NCBI RefSeq assembly: GCF_023016265.1
Contig: NZ_CP095412.1
Span: 3,348,001 to 3,412,000 of the forward strand
Direction of reading: 5' to 3'
DNA: 64,000 nt
Source: Blastococcus sp. PRF04-17
GTDB lineage: Bacteria > Actinomycetota > Actinomycetes > Mycobacteriales > Geodermatophilaceae
Shown in pieces: positions 15,262 through 22,843 of this stretch (its first letter is position 1; the number at the start of each line of letters is the position of its first letter). The position numbers and the translations under genes are program-made. A model generated the notes under the pieces. That model saw nothing but the letters and a program-made list of their open reading frames with translations. It made no database searches and was not told where the DNA came from.

Positions 15262-15846
15262 ATGCAGACAGCCGCCGTCGTCCTCGCCGCCGGGGGCGGC
15301 CGTCGCTACGGGAAGCCCAAGGCGTTGGTCGAGTACGAGGGCAGCCTGCTGGTCGAGCGAGCGGTTCGGACGGCGCGGGCGGCCACCGATGTCGTCCTCG
15401 TCGTGCTCGGCGCGCAGGCGGTCGACGTCTGGCGCACCGCCGACCTGACCGGCGCGACCGTGCTCGCGAACAAGGACTGGGAGTCCGGCATGGCCTCCTC
15501 CCTGCGCACCGGTCTCGACGGCCTCCGCGGCTTCCCCGGCACGGTCGACGCCGCTCTGATCACCCTGGTCGACATGCCCGGCATGACGCCGGAGGCGCTT
15601 CGGCGCATGGCCGAGCACGCGAGCCCCGACGCGCTGGCCGTGGCCACCTACGACGGCGTCCGCAGCCATCCGGTGCTGCTCGGCCGCGACCACTGGGCCG
15701 GGGTGATCGAGACGGCGCAGGGCGACGAGGGTGCCCGCCGCTACCTGGCCGAGCACTCCGCAGCGGGAAAGGTGACCGAGGTGGACTGCACCGGCCTCGC
15801 GGATCCGACCGACCTCGACGTGCCCGGGGTACCTTCGGCGCCGTGA
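15262..15846 (+). CDS. MocA/MobA-like molybdenum-cofactor nucleotidyltransferase
   Basis: 194 residues with the nucleotide-binding signature of MobA/MocA-type transferases, 'AAVVLAAGGGRRYGKPKALV', then 'NKDWESGMASSLRTGLDGL' and 'ALITLVDMPGMTPEALRRM', with the metal-binding Asp in 'VDMPGM', and 'HPVLLGRDHW'. These enzymes transfer CMP or GMP from NTP to molybdopterin; MocA (CTP-specific) serves xanthine-oxidase-family enzymes such as the CoxL-type protein encoded in this window. CTP specificity is likely but not provable by eye. It follows modC by 12 bp, and its TGA overlaps the moaE GTG. Confidence 0.88.
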   Translation: MQTAAVVLAAGGGRRYGKPKALVEYEGSLLVERAVRTARAATDVVLVVLGAQAVDVWRTADLTGATVLANKDWESGMASSLRTGLDGLRGFPGTVDAALITLVDMPGMTPEALRRMAEHASPDALAVATYDGVRSHPVLLGRDHWAGVIETAQGDEGARRYLAEHSAAGKVTEVDCTGLADPTDLDVPGVPSAP

Positions 15847-16253
15847 TCGCCCGGGTCGTCGACGTGCCGCTGTCGGTCGCCGAGCACGAGGACGCCGTCG
15901 CGGACAAGGCGGCCGGCGCCGTCGTCTCCTTCGCCGGCGTGGTGCGCGACCACGACGGCGGCCGGTCGGTCACCGAGCTGGAGTACGTCGGCCACCCCAC
16001 CGCCGAGGCCGTGATCCGCGAGCTGGCCGAGGAATTCGCCGCCCGCCCGGACGTGCACGCGGTCGCGGTGAGCCACCGCATCGGCCTGCTCGGCATCGGG
16101 GACGTGGCCCTGGCCTGCGCGGTCAGCGCCGCGCACCGGGGCGAGGCATTCGCCGCCTGCGCCGAGCTCGTCGACGAGGTGAAGAAGCGGCTGCCCATCT
16201 GGAAGCGGCAGGTCTTCACCGACGGCGAGGAGGAGTGGGTCGCCTGCCCGTAG
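15843..16253 (+). CDS. moaE: Molybdopterin synthase catalytic subunit MoaE
   Basis: 136 residues. MoaE landmarks: 'AGAVVSFAGVVRDHDGGRSV' (dimer interface), 'LEYVGHPTAEAVIRELAEEF', 'VSHRIGLLGIGDVALACAVS', 'HRGEAFAACAELVDEVKKRL', and the catalytic Lys region 'PIWKRQVFTDGEEEWV'. With thiocarboxylated MoaD it converts cyclic pyranopterin monophosphate into molybdopterin. It is the last gene of the plus-strand molybdenum operon; its partner moaD lies on the opposite strand at 17843-18085. The 3' end overlaps the converging GAF-protein gene by 38 bp. Confidence 0.96.
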   Translation: MIARVVDVPLSVAEHEDAVADKAAGAVVSFAGVVRDHDGGRSVTELEYVGHPTAEAVIRELAEEFAARPDVHAVAVSHRIGLLGIGDVALACAVSAAHRGEAFAACAELVDEVKKRLPIWKRQVFTDGEEEWVACP

Positions 16254-16755
16254 CGGTGGGTGCAGGGCCGACCGGCATCCCGGCCGCCAGCAGGGTGCTG
16301 AGCACGCGGGCGCATGCCTCGATGACCGGCAGTTCGCGCGCCGCACTCCGCGGCCTTGCTCGGAAGGCCACGCCGCAGAGGGTGCCGAACAGCGACCCGT
16401 CGGGCGCCACGATCGGAACGCCCACGTAGGCGGCGGCGTCACGGAGCGGTCCGGTGGTGAGGGACGCGTACTCCGGGACGGCGGCGGTGACCGTGGCCAT
16501 CCGGGGCGCGGTTCCCTCCACCATCTGCCGGCAGAGGCTGCGTTCCCAGGGCAGGGCCGCACCCGGCCGGACCAGACCCTCGGGATGGCTGTGGAGGACG
16601 GTCTGCCGGCTCTCGGAGACGCAGGTGACCATCCAGAGGTCCCAGCCGACGTGCTCGTGCAGAAGGCGCAGGAGACCCTCGGCGGCGGAGTCCCAGCTCC
16701 GCCACGGCGCGACGTCGGCGATCCCCGCCGGAACCATGCCGAACGTTATTCCCAT
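16216..16755 (-). CDS. GAF-domain protein
   Basis: 179 residues from ATG 16755 ('GITFGMVPAGIADVAPWRSW'). The core 'LLHEHVGWDLWMVTCVSESR' then 'QTVLHSHPEGLV', 'WERSLCRQMVEGTAPRMATV' and 'AAYVGVPIVAPDGSLFGTLC' is a typical GAF sensor domain of the type found at the front of GGDEF proteins. No output domain follows, so it is a stand-alone sensor or adaptor; the ligand is unknown. It is the last gene of the moaA operon, 25 bp after SMP-30. Its tail overlaps moaE by 38 bp in the opposite sense, which might allow antisense interference. Confidence 0.75.
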   Translation of the reverse strand: MGITFGMVPAGIADVAPWRSWDSAAEGLLRLLHEHVGWDLWMVTCVSESRQTVLHSHPEGLVRPGAALPWERSLCRQMVEGTAPRMATVTAAVPEYASLTTGPLRDAAAYVGVPIVAPDGSLFGTLCGVAFRARPRSAARELPVIEACARVLSTLLAAGMPVGPAPTATGRRPTPPRRR

Positions 16756-16780
16756 GGCGCCCCAGGCGGCAATCCTGGGT

Positions 16781-17626
16781 TCAGCCGGCGAACTCCCGGA
16801 CCGGGAGACCACGGACGCCGACCTCGGCCCGGAACAGGGAGCCCGCCTGCGGGTCGTCGTCCGGGCCGAGGTTCTCCCGCGAGGTGGTGATGAACAGCTC
16901 GTCGAGGCGCTCGCCCCCGAAGGTGCACGCGGTGACCTGGGCGGCGGGCACGTCCACCACGGCGTCCAGGCGACCCGTCGGGTCGTACCGGTGCACCGCA
17001 CCGCCGCCGAACAGCGCCACCCACACACCGCCCTCGGCATCGACGGTGAGGCCGTCGGGGTTGCCGTCCTCGCCGAAGTCCACGAAGGGACGACGGTTCG
17101 TGAGGCCGGCGTCGGGGTCGTAGTCGAAGACGTCCGTCCGGTGCGTGCCGGTGTCGTCGTAGTAGGCCAGCGTGCCGTCCGGGCTCCACTCGAGGCCGTT
17201 GGAGATCGTCACCCCGTCGAGCACGCGGTGCACGGGTCCGCCGGGGTCCAGCCGGTACAGCGCGCCACCGCCCGGCCGCTGGTCATAGGCCATGGAGCCG
17301 CACCAGAAGCGGCCGTCGGGATCGCAGCCGCCCTCGTTCATGCGGACGTCGTCACCGGACCACACCGGGTCCAGCGGCGTCAGCGAGCCGTCGGCGTCCT
17401 CGAGGGCGAACCCACGCTCCAGCGCGATCACCGCTCCACCGCCCCGCCGGGGCCGCAGTGCCGCGGCCACCGTGCCGACCGACCGGCGCCGGACCGTTCC
17501 GTCCGGGTCCAGGGCGAGGACGTCGCCGGCGAGCATGTCCACCCAGCGCAGCCCGCCCCACGAGGGCGACCAGACCGGGCCCTCCGCGTGATGGGCGACC
17601 GGTCCGGTGACCTGTTCGGCCCGCAC
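16781..17626 (-). CDS. SMP-30/gluconolactonase/LRE-family protein
   Basis: 281 residues forming the six-bladed beta-propeller of the SMP-30/gluconolactonase family. Conserved blocks: 'HAEGPVWSPSWGGLRWVDML' (with the metal-binding Glu in 'EGP'), 'VRMNEGGCDPDGRFWCGSMA' (Asn/Asp ligands), 'VTISNGLEWSPDGTLAYYDD' (Asn ligand) and 'GNPDGLTVDAEGGVWVALFG' (Asp ligand). Members hydrolyse sugar lactones with a divalent metal. The substrate is unknown, and the position in a moaA-moaD operon does not suggest an obvious link to cofactor synthesis. ATG 17626 lies 5 bp from the preceding small gene. Confidence 0.92.
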   Translation of the reverse strand: MRAEQVTGPVAHHAEGPVWSPSWGGLRWVDMLAGDVLALDPDGTVRRRSVGTVAAALRPRRGGGAVIALERGFALEDADGSLTPLDPVWSGDDVRMNEGGCDPDGRFWCGSMAYDQRPGGGALYRLDPGGPVHRVLDGVTISNGLEWSPDGTLAYYDDTGTHRTDVFDYDPDAGLTNRRPFVDFGEDGNPDGLTVDAEGGVWVALFGGGAVHRYDPTGRLDAVVDVPAAQVTACTFGGERLDELFITTSRENLGPDDDPQAGSLFRAEVGVRGLPVREFAG

Positions 17627-17631
17627 GCCGC

Positions 17632-17823
17632 TCAGCGCGCCCCGGCCAGCCCGTCGTCGTCCGGCCGTCCTTCGGTCGTGGCGGCCGGGTCGACCTCGGC
17701 CTCCAGGAGGTGCGCCTCGCCCGCCGCGGTGGCCGCGGCGTCGCCGTGGGACTCGCCGTAGACCTGCTCCGCGCGGGCCAGCAGCTCCTGGGCCTTGGCC
17801 TTCGCCTTCTCGAAGATGCTCAT
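17632..17823 (-). CDS. Small helical protein, unknown function
   Basis: 63 residues from ATG 17823. The first half 'SIFEKAKAKAQELLARAEQV' is a Lys/Ala/Glu-rich amphipathic helix resembling the antitoxin-like or Rv0909-type small helical proteins of actinobacteria. The rest is acidic and low in complexity ('AEVDPAATTEGRPDDDGLA'). It lies between moaD (19-bp gap) and SMP-30 (5-bp gap), so it is read from the moaA operon. No assignment beyond that. Confidence 0.55.
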   Translation of the reverse strand: MSIFEKAKAKAQELLARAEQVYGESHGDAAATAAGEAHLLEAEVDPAATTEGRPDDDGLAGAR

Positions 17824-17842
17824 GACCGTCCCTTCGCCCGGG

Positions 17843-18085
17843 TCATCCGCCGGCAAACGGGGGCAGCACGTCCACCACCGCCCCGGGTGACAGCACCAAC
17901 GCCCGGTTGCGGGTCGTGGTTCCGTCGACCAGGAACGAGCACGCCGTCAGCACCCGCTCGAGGTGCTGGCCGTGCGCCTCGACGAGCTGGGCGACCAGTT
18001 CGTCGAGCGTGGCCGCCTCGCGCGTCTCGGTGTCGACGCCGGACGCCGCCCGTGCCCCGGCGAAGTAGCGGACGGTCACCGCCAC
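17843..18085 (-). CDS. moaD: Molybdopterin synthase sulfur-carrier subunit MoaD
   Basis: 80 residues of beta-grasp ubiquitin-like fold: 'VTVRYFAGARAASGVDTETR', 'LDELVAQLVEAHG', 'CSFLVDGTTTRNRAL', ending 'PGAVVDVLPPFAGG'. The terminal Gly-Gly is the site that is adenylated and thiocarboxylated before sulfur is passed to MoaE's substrate. It starts at GTG 18085 one base after the moaA stop (a second GTG is at 18079), so moaA and moaD are coupled. Confidence 0.93.
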   Translation of the reverse strand: MAVTVRYFAGARAASGVDTETREAATLDELVAQLVEAHGQHLERVLTACSFLVDGTTTRNRALVLSPGAVVDVLPPFAGG

Positions 18086-18086
18086 C

Positions 18087-19139
18087 TCAGCCTCCGATCG
18101 CCGACATCGGCCGGGACGGCTGCAGGAAGCTCGGGTCGTCGATGCCGTGGCCGGGCAGCTTGCCGAGCGTGGCGATCCGCCAGCGGTCGGCGAGCTCCTC
18201 GTCGGTCGCGCCCTCGCGCATCGGCGTCCGCAGGTCGGACTCCTCGCGGGCGAACAGGCAGTTGCGCACCTGACCGTCCGCGGTGAGCCGGGTGCGGTCG
18301 CAGGCGCCGCAGAACGACCGGGTCACCGAGGCGATGATGCCGACCGTGGCGGGGCCGCCGTCGACCAGGAACCGCTCGGCCGGGGCGGAGCCGCGCTCCT
18401 CGGTGTCGGGCGTCAGCGTGTGCGCCGCCGATAGCTGCCCGAGGATGTCCTCGGCGGTGACCATCCGGCCGCGGGTCCACGCGTGGTGGGCGTCGAGCGG
18501 CATCTGCTCGATGAACCGCAGCTGGTAGTCGTGCTCGAGGCAGAAGTCCAGCAGCGGGACGGCGTCGGCCTCGTTGATGCCGTGCAGCAGGACGGCGTTG
18601 ACCTTCACCGGGGTGAGGCCGGCCTCGTGGGCGGCGGCCAGACCGGCGAGGACGTCGTCGAGCCGGTCGCGGTGGGTCAGCTGACGGAACCTGTCCCGGT
18701 CGAGGGTGTCGAGGCTGACGTTGATGCGGTCCAGCCCCGCGGCTGCCAGCGCCGGGGCGACACGGGCCAGCCCGATGGCGTTGGTCGTGAGGCTCACCTC
18801 GGGCCGCGGGGTCAGGGCCGTCGCGGCGGCCACGATGCCGACCAGCCCCGGGCGCAGCAGCGGCTCGCCACCGGTGAACCGCACCTCCCGGATGCCGAGC
18901 TGCTCGACGCCGATGCGCACCAGCCGGGCGATCTCCTCGTCGGTGAGCACCTCGACCTTGGGCAGCCAGTCCAGGCCCTCCGGGGGCATGCAGTACGTGC
19001 AGCGCAGGTTGCACCGATCGGTCAGCGACACGCGCAGATCGGTCGCCACGCGGCCGTGCCGGTCGACCAGCCCGCCCGTGCCCGGGGCCGGCTCGTCGGC
19101 CGGGCGCACCCAGGGGTCGGGCAGCGGACTGCTGGTCAT
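18087..19139 (-). CDS. moaA: GTP 3',8-cyclase MoaA
   Basis: 350 residues. Radical-SAM cluster motif 'DRCNLRCTYCMPPEGLDW' (CxxxCxxC), the GGEP motif in 'VRFTGGEPLLRPGL', 'LTTNAIGLARVAPAL' and 'GLDRINVSLDTLD'. The C-terminal cluster ligands are 'RSFCGACDRTRLTADGQVRN' then 'CLF', and the protein ends in the functional Gly-Gly tail 'PMSAIGG'. It performs the first committed step of molybdopterin synthesis, converting GTP to 3',8-cyclo-GTP. ATG 19139 is preceded by TACATT (19151-19146), which ends 6 nt upstream, pointing to a leaderless mRNA. moaC, moeA and mogA are not in the window. Confidence 0.97.
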   Translation of the reverse strand: MTSSPLPDPWVRPADEPAPGTGGLVDRHGRVATDLRVSLTDRCNLRCTYCMPPEGLDWLPKVEVLTDEEIARLVRIGVEQLGIREVRFTGGEPLLRPGLVGIVAAATALTPRPEVSLTTNAIGLARVAPALAAAGLDRINVSLDTLDRDRFRQLTHRDRLDDVLAGLAAAHEAGLTPVKVNAVLLHGINEADAVPLLDFCLEHDYQLRFIEQMPLDAHHAWTRGRMVTAEDILGQLSAAHTLTPDTEERGSAPAERFLVDGGPATVGIIASVTRSFCGACDRTRLTADGQVRNCLFAREESDLRTPMREGATDEELADRWRIATLGKLPGHGIDDPSFLQPSRPMSAIGG

Positions 19140-19274
19140 GCCCCGAATGTAGTGCCGGAACGGCGAAATGCGATCCGGCGCGACGGGCGGACGTTGCTAA
19201 CGTCGCACCCGCCACCCGAGAGACCGGCGGAGCAGTCTCTGCACTCGCTCGTGGCCAGAGAGCGCGAGAGACCC

Positions 19275-20537
19275 GTGTCACCCCGCAGCGTGTTCAGTCC
19301 CTACGTCCGGTTGTTCGCCGTTCCCGGATCGGCCTGGTTCTCCTTCGCCGGCTGGCTCGCCCGCCTGCCGATGCCGATCCTCGGCCTGGGGGCCGTCCTC
19401 CTCGTCGAGGGCGCGACCGGCAGCTACGCGGTCGCCGGTGCGGTCGCCGGCACCCTCGCGCTGGCCGGCTCGCTGGTCAGCCCGCAGTGGGCGCGGGCCA
19501 TGGACCGCCGCGGACAGGGCGCCGTCCTGCGGGTCGCCTTCACCGGCTACCTCTTCTTCGGCGTCTCCTTCGTCGCCGCGGTGGTCCTGGGAGCGCCCCA
19601 GTGGTCCTGGTTCGTCCTGGCCGGGCTGACCGGTGCGTGCGGCCCGAACGTGGGCTCGGCCGTCCGGTCGCGGTGGGCCCACGCGCTCGACGCCGACACG
19701 CGGCAGACCGCGTTCGCCTTCGAGTCCGTCGTCGACGAGGTCGTCTTCGTCGTCGGCCCGCCCCTGGTCACGCTGCTCGCCACGCTGATCAACCCGCCGG
19801 TCGGGTTCCTCACCGGCGTCGTCATCGGCTTCCTGGGCGGCACGTGGCTGTCGCGGCTCCGCGACACCGAGCCGCCCGTGCACCGGGTCGACGACGGCGT
19901 GCCCCGCCGCCGCTCGGCCCTCGGCAACGTCACCGTCGTCCTGGTCGCCGTCGTCTACCTGGCGGTCGGGGCGGTGTTCGGTGCCATGGACGTCGTCGTC
20001 GTGGCCTACGCCCAGGCGGAGGGCGCCCCGGCGCTGGCCGGGCTCGCTCTCGCCGTCTACGCCTTGGGCAGCCTCGTGGCCGGACTGGTCTACGGCGTCA
20101 TCCGGCTGCCCGGCAGCCTCGCCGCCCGGTACATCGGCTGCGCGGTGTTCTTCGCCGTGGCCGCGCAGCTCCTGCTCGCGGTGGACTCGCTGGTCAGCCT
20201 CGTCGCGGTCGGCTTCGTCGCCGGCCTGGCCATCGCGCCGGTGCTCGTCTCCGGCATGTCGCTGGTCGAGTCGCGGGTCGCGCGCTCGGCCCTGACCGAA
20301 GCGCTGACCTGGGTCGTCACGGGACTCACCCTGGGCGTCACCGTCGGGTCCGCGGTCTCCGGCGCGGCCGTCGACGCCTGGGGAGCGGAGACCGCGTTCG
20401 CCGTCCCCGCCGCCGCGGCCGGCCTGGCCGGCGTGCTGGCGGTGGCCGGCGCGCGATGGCTCCGGTCGGCCGGCGGCCCGGTCGCCGAGCTTCCGCAGGA
20501 CGGAACCGTCCGGATAGAGCACCGCGCCGTCGGGTAG
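19275..20537 (+). CDS. MFS transporter
   Basis: 420 residues with about twelve hydrophobic helices, e.g. 'PMPILGLGAVLLVEGATG', 'VAGAVAGTLALAGSLVSP', 'VLVAVVYLAVGAVFGAMDVV' and 'ALTWVVTGLTLGVTVGSAVS'. The loop between helices 2 and 3 has the MFS-like 'PQWARAMDRRGQGAVLR'. The two-domain organisation is clear from the polar linker 'LRDTEPPVHRVDDGVPRRRS'. Substrate unknown; efflux is likely by analogy with similar actinobacterial proteins. GTG 19275 was chosen from the end of the divergent promoter region, where TAACGT (19198-19203) is a possible -10. It is divergent from moaA. Confidence 0.85.
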   Translation: MSPRSVFSPYVRLFAVPGSAWFSFAGWLARLPMPILGLGAVLLVEGATGSYAVAGAVAGTLALAGSLVSPQWARAMDRRGQGAVLRVAFTGYLFFGVSFVAAVVLGAPQWSWFVLAGLTGACGPNVGSAVRSRWAHALDADTRQTAFAFESVVDEVVFVVGPPLVTLLATLINPPVGFLTGVVIGFLGGTWLSRLRDTEPPVHRVDDGVPRRRSALGNVTVVLVAVVYLAVGAVFGAMDVVVVAYAQAEGAPALAGLALAVYALGSLVAGLVYGVIRLPGSLAARYIGCAVFFAVAAQLLLAVDSLVSLVAVGFVAGLAIAPVLVSGMSLVESRVARSALTEALTWVVTGLTLGVTVGSAVSGAAVDAWGAETAFAVPAAAAGLAGVLAVAGARWLRSAGGPVAELPQDGTVRIEHRAVG

Positions 20538-20591
20538 CCGACCGCCCGGCAGCCGCCGCCCGTCGCGGCGCACCCGATCGAGAGGACCCCC

Positions 20592-21440
20592 GTGACCGAG
20601 CCCGCCTCCGGCGTGCCCACCATCGCCCTCAACAACGGCGTCGAGATCCCGCAGCTGGGCTTCGGCGTCTTCCAGATCCCCCCGGCCGACACGGTGCGGG
20701 CGACCCGCACGGCGCTCGAGGTCGGCTACCGCCACATCGACACCGCGCAGATGTACGGCAACGAGCGCGAGGTCGGGACCGCGGTCCGCGAGTCGGGCCT
20801 CGACCGGGCCGAGGTCTTCGTCACCAGCAAGCTCAACAACAACCAGCTGGAACGCGACGGCATCCTCCGGTCCTTCGACACGAGCCTCGCCGAGATGGGC
20901 TTCGACTACCTCGACCTGTTCCTGGTGCACTGGCCGCTGCCCGGCGTCAGCGACTACGTGCAGCGATGGAAGGCGATGGAGGAGATCTACGCCAGCGGCC
21001 GCGCGAAGGCCATCGGCGTCTCGAACTTCCAGCAGCACCACCTGCGCACCCTCTTCGCCGAGACGGAGGTGCGCCCAGCGGTCAACCAGATCGAGGTGCA
21101 CCCCTACCTCACCCAGGAGGACCTGCGTGCCTTCGACGCCGAGCACGAGATCGTCACCGAGGCGTGGGCGCCGATCGCCAAGGGGCAGGTCGCCGACGAT
21201 CCGGCGATCAAGGAGATCGCGGCCGGCCTGGGACGCACCCCGGCCCAGGTCACGCTGCGCTGGCACATCCAGCGCGGCGACGTGGTCTTCCCGAAGTCGG
21301 TGACCCGCAGCCGTGTCGAGGAGAACTTCGACATCTTCGGCTTCGAGCTCGACGAGTCGGCGATGGCGGCGATCTCGGGGCTCAACCGGGACGAGCGCAC
21401 CGGCCCCGACCCCGACTCGTTCAACTACATCCCGGGCTGA
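20592..21440 (+). CDS. Aldo/keto reductase
   Basis: 282 residues of a (beta/alpha)8 NADPH-dependent oxidoreductase. The catalytic tetrad is visible: Asp and Tyr in 'VGYRHIDTAQMYGNEREVG', Lys in 'VFVTSKLNNNQ', and His in 'LDLFLVHWPLPG'. The NADPH-binding C-terminal signature reads 'VVFPKSVTRSRVEENFDIFG'. It resembles the 2,5-diketo-gluconate reductase group of actinobacteria. It begins at GTG 20592 and is followed by a strong hairpin, so it is transcribed apart from the PadR operon. Confidence 0.95.
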   Translation: MTEPASGVPTIALNNGVEIPQLGFGVFQIPPADTVRATRTALEVGYRHIDTAQMYGNEREVGTAVRESGLDRAEVFVTSKLNNNQLERDGILRSFDTSLAEMGFDYLDLFLVHWPLPGVSDYVQRWKAMEEIYASGRAKAIGVSNFQQHHLRTLFAETEVRPAVNQIEVHPYLTQEDLRAFDAEHEIVTEAWAPIAKGQVADDPAIKEIAAGLGRTPAQVTLRWHIQRGDVVFPKSVTRSRVEENFDIFGFELDESAMAAISGLNRDERTGPDPDSFNYIPG

Positions 21441-21447
21441 CCGGCCG

Positions 21448-21471
21448 CCCCCGGACGGAGCCGTCCGGGGG
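21448..21471 (+). terminator. Hairpin terminator after the aldo/keto reductase gene
   Basis: The perfect inverted repeat CCCCCGGACGG (21448-21458) and CCGTCCGGGGG (21461-21471) lies 7 bp beyond the stop codon. It is very GC-rich and is followed by CGAAACC, with no U-tract. Confidence 0.7.
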
Positions 21472-21509
21472 CGAAACCGCATCCGGGGGGCCCACCCGCT
21501 TCCCCCGGG

Positions 21510-21535
21510 GATACCGAGTATGCATACTCCGTATC
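21510..21535 (+). promoter_or_regulatory. Palindromic operator in front of the padR gene
   Basis: A 26-bp near-perfect palindrome: GATAC-c-GAGTATG and CATACTC-c-GTATC, with one mismatched pair. It ends one base before ATG 21537. AT-rich dyads directly upstream of padR genes are typical autoregulatory sites. CATACT (21523-21528) inside it could serve as the -10 box of a leaderless transcript. PadR binding is inferred. Confidence 0.75.
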
Positions 21536-21536
21536 C

Positions 21537-22118
21537 ATGTCCATCCGACACGGTCTTCTCGCGCTCCTGGAGCGCGGTCCCAGCCACGGCTACCAGCTGC
21601 GCGCGGAGTTCGACGCCGCCACCGGGGCGGCCTGGCCGCTGAACGTCGGGCAGGTCTACACGACCCTCGACCGGCTCGAGCGCGACGGGCTCGTCGCCCA
21701 GGACGGCGATCCCGACCCCGAGGGACGGATCGCCTACCGGATCACCGACGACGGTCGGCGGGCGCTGACGTCGTGGTTTCGCTCTCCCGTCAGTGCGAAG
21801 AGCGCGCCTCGTGACGAGCTCTCGATCAAGCTCGCGCTGGCGGTCTCTACTCCAGGTGTCGACGTCCTGGGCGTCGTGCAGACCCAGCGCACCGCGACCA
21901 TGACCGCGCTGCAGGAGCTGACCCGGCTCAAGGCCAGGGCCACCGATCCCGACGCCGACCTCGCCTGGTCGCTGGTCCTCGACTCGCTGGTGTTCCGGGC
22001 CGAGGCCGAGATCCGCTGGCTGGACCACTGCGAGGCACGCGTCGCCCGCGCGGCCACCCGGCGCCCCGTCACCTCGCCGGTCCCGTCCGCTGACGTCACG
22101 AAGGCAGTCCGGCCGTGA
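21537..22118 (+). CDS. PadR-family transcriptional regulator
   Basis: 193 residues. N-terminal winged helix: 'IRHGLLALLERGPSHGYQLR', 'FDAATGAAWPLNVGQVYTTL', 'DRLERDGLVAQDG' and 'RIAYRITDDGRRALTSWF', the PadR signature. The C-terminal helical dimerisation part follows ('LGVVQTQRTATMTALQELTR', 'EAEIRWLDHCEARVARA'). In actinobacteria this kind of protein represses an adjacent MacB/FtsX-type exporter, which is exactly the neighbour here. The ATG lies one base behind a palindromic operator, and the stop overlaps the ABC ATPase start. Confidence 0.94.
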   Translation: MSIRHGLLALLERGPSHGYQLRAEFDAATGAAWPLNVGQVYTTLDRLERDGLVAQDGDPDPEGRIAYRITDDGRRALTSWFRSPVSAKSAPRDELSIKLALAVSTPGVDVLGVVQTQRTATMTALQELTRLKARATDPDADLAWSLVLDSLVFRAEAEIRWLDHCEARVARAATRRPVTSPVPSADVTKAVRP

Positions 22119-22843
22119 GTGCCCCGGTGCTGCTGCTCTCCGGCGTCACCCGCGAGCACCGGCAGGGCGAGGCCGTCGTGCACGCGCTGCGCGGGGTCGA
22201 CCTGACCGTGCACGCCGGCGAGCTGGTGGCCGTCATGGGGCCGTCCGGCTCGGGCAAGTCGACGCTGCTGCACCTGGCCGGCGGGCTGGACCGGCCCACC
22301 TCCGGCTCGGTCCACGTCGAGGGCCGGGACCTCGCCGGCCTGCGTCCGGCCGACGTCGCCGCCGTCCGCAGGCGCAGCGCCGGGTACGTCTTCCAGGACC
22401 TCAACCTCATCCCCGCGCTCACCGCGGTGGAGAACGTCGCGCTCCCGCGCGAGCTCGACGGGGTCGGTGGGCGGCGGGCCCGCGCCGAGGCGCAAGCCGC
22501 GCTCGACGAGCTCGGCGTCGGCGAGCTGGCCGGGCGCTTCCCCGACGACATGTCCGGTGGCCAGCAGCAACGCGTGGCCATCGCGCGCGCCCTCGTCGGT
22601 CCCCGCCGGCTGCTGCTGGCCGACGAGCCGACCGGCGCGCTCGACTCCGCCACGGGTGAGGAGATCCTGCGCGTGCTGCGCGCCCGGTGCGAGGCAGGAG
22701 CGGCCGGCGTCCTGGTCACGCACGACGCCCGACACGCCGCCTGGGCCGATCGCGTCGTGTTCCTGCGCGACGGTGTCGTGGTCGACCAGTCCGGCCCCGC
22801 GGCCGGCGTCGAGTCGCTGCTGTCGCCCGGCGGCGCGCGGTGA
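22115..22843 (+). CDS. ABC transporter ATP-binding protein (MacB/LolD type)
   Basis: 242 residues. Walker A 'MGPSGSGKSTLLHLAGGLDR', Q-loop 'AGYVFQDLNLIPALTAVENV', signature 'MSGGQQQRVAIARALVG', Walker B 'LLLADEPTGALDSATGEEIL' and H-loop 'VLVTHDARHAAWADRVVFL'. The sequence around the Q-loop is typical of LolD/MacB ATPases working with FtsX-type permeases. GTG 22115 overlaps the padR stop, and the TGA overlaps the permease start, forming a three-gene coupled operon. Confidence 0.95.
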   Translation: MSAPVLLLSGVTREHRQGEAVVHALRGVDLTVHAGELVAVMGPSGSGKSTLLHLAGGLDRPTSGSVHVEGRDLAGLRPADVAAVRRRSAGYVFQDLNLIPALTAVENVALPRELDGVGGRRARAEAQAALDELGVGELAGRFPDDMSGGQQQRVAIARALVGPRRLLLADEPTGALDSATGEEILRVLRARCEAGAAGVLVTHDARHAAWADRVVFLRDGVVVDQSGPAAGVESLLSPGGAR

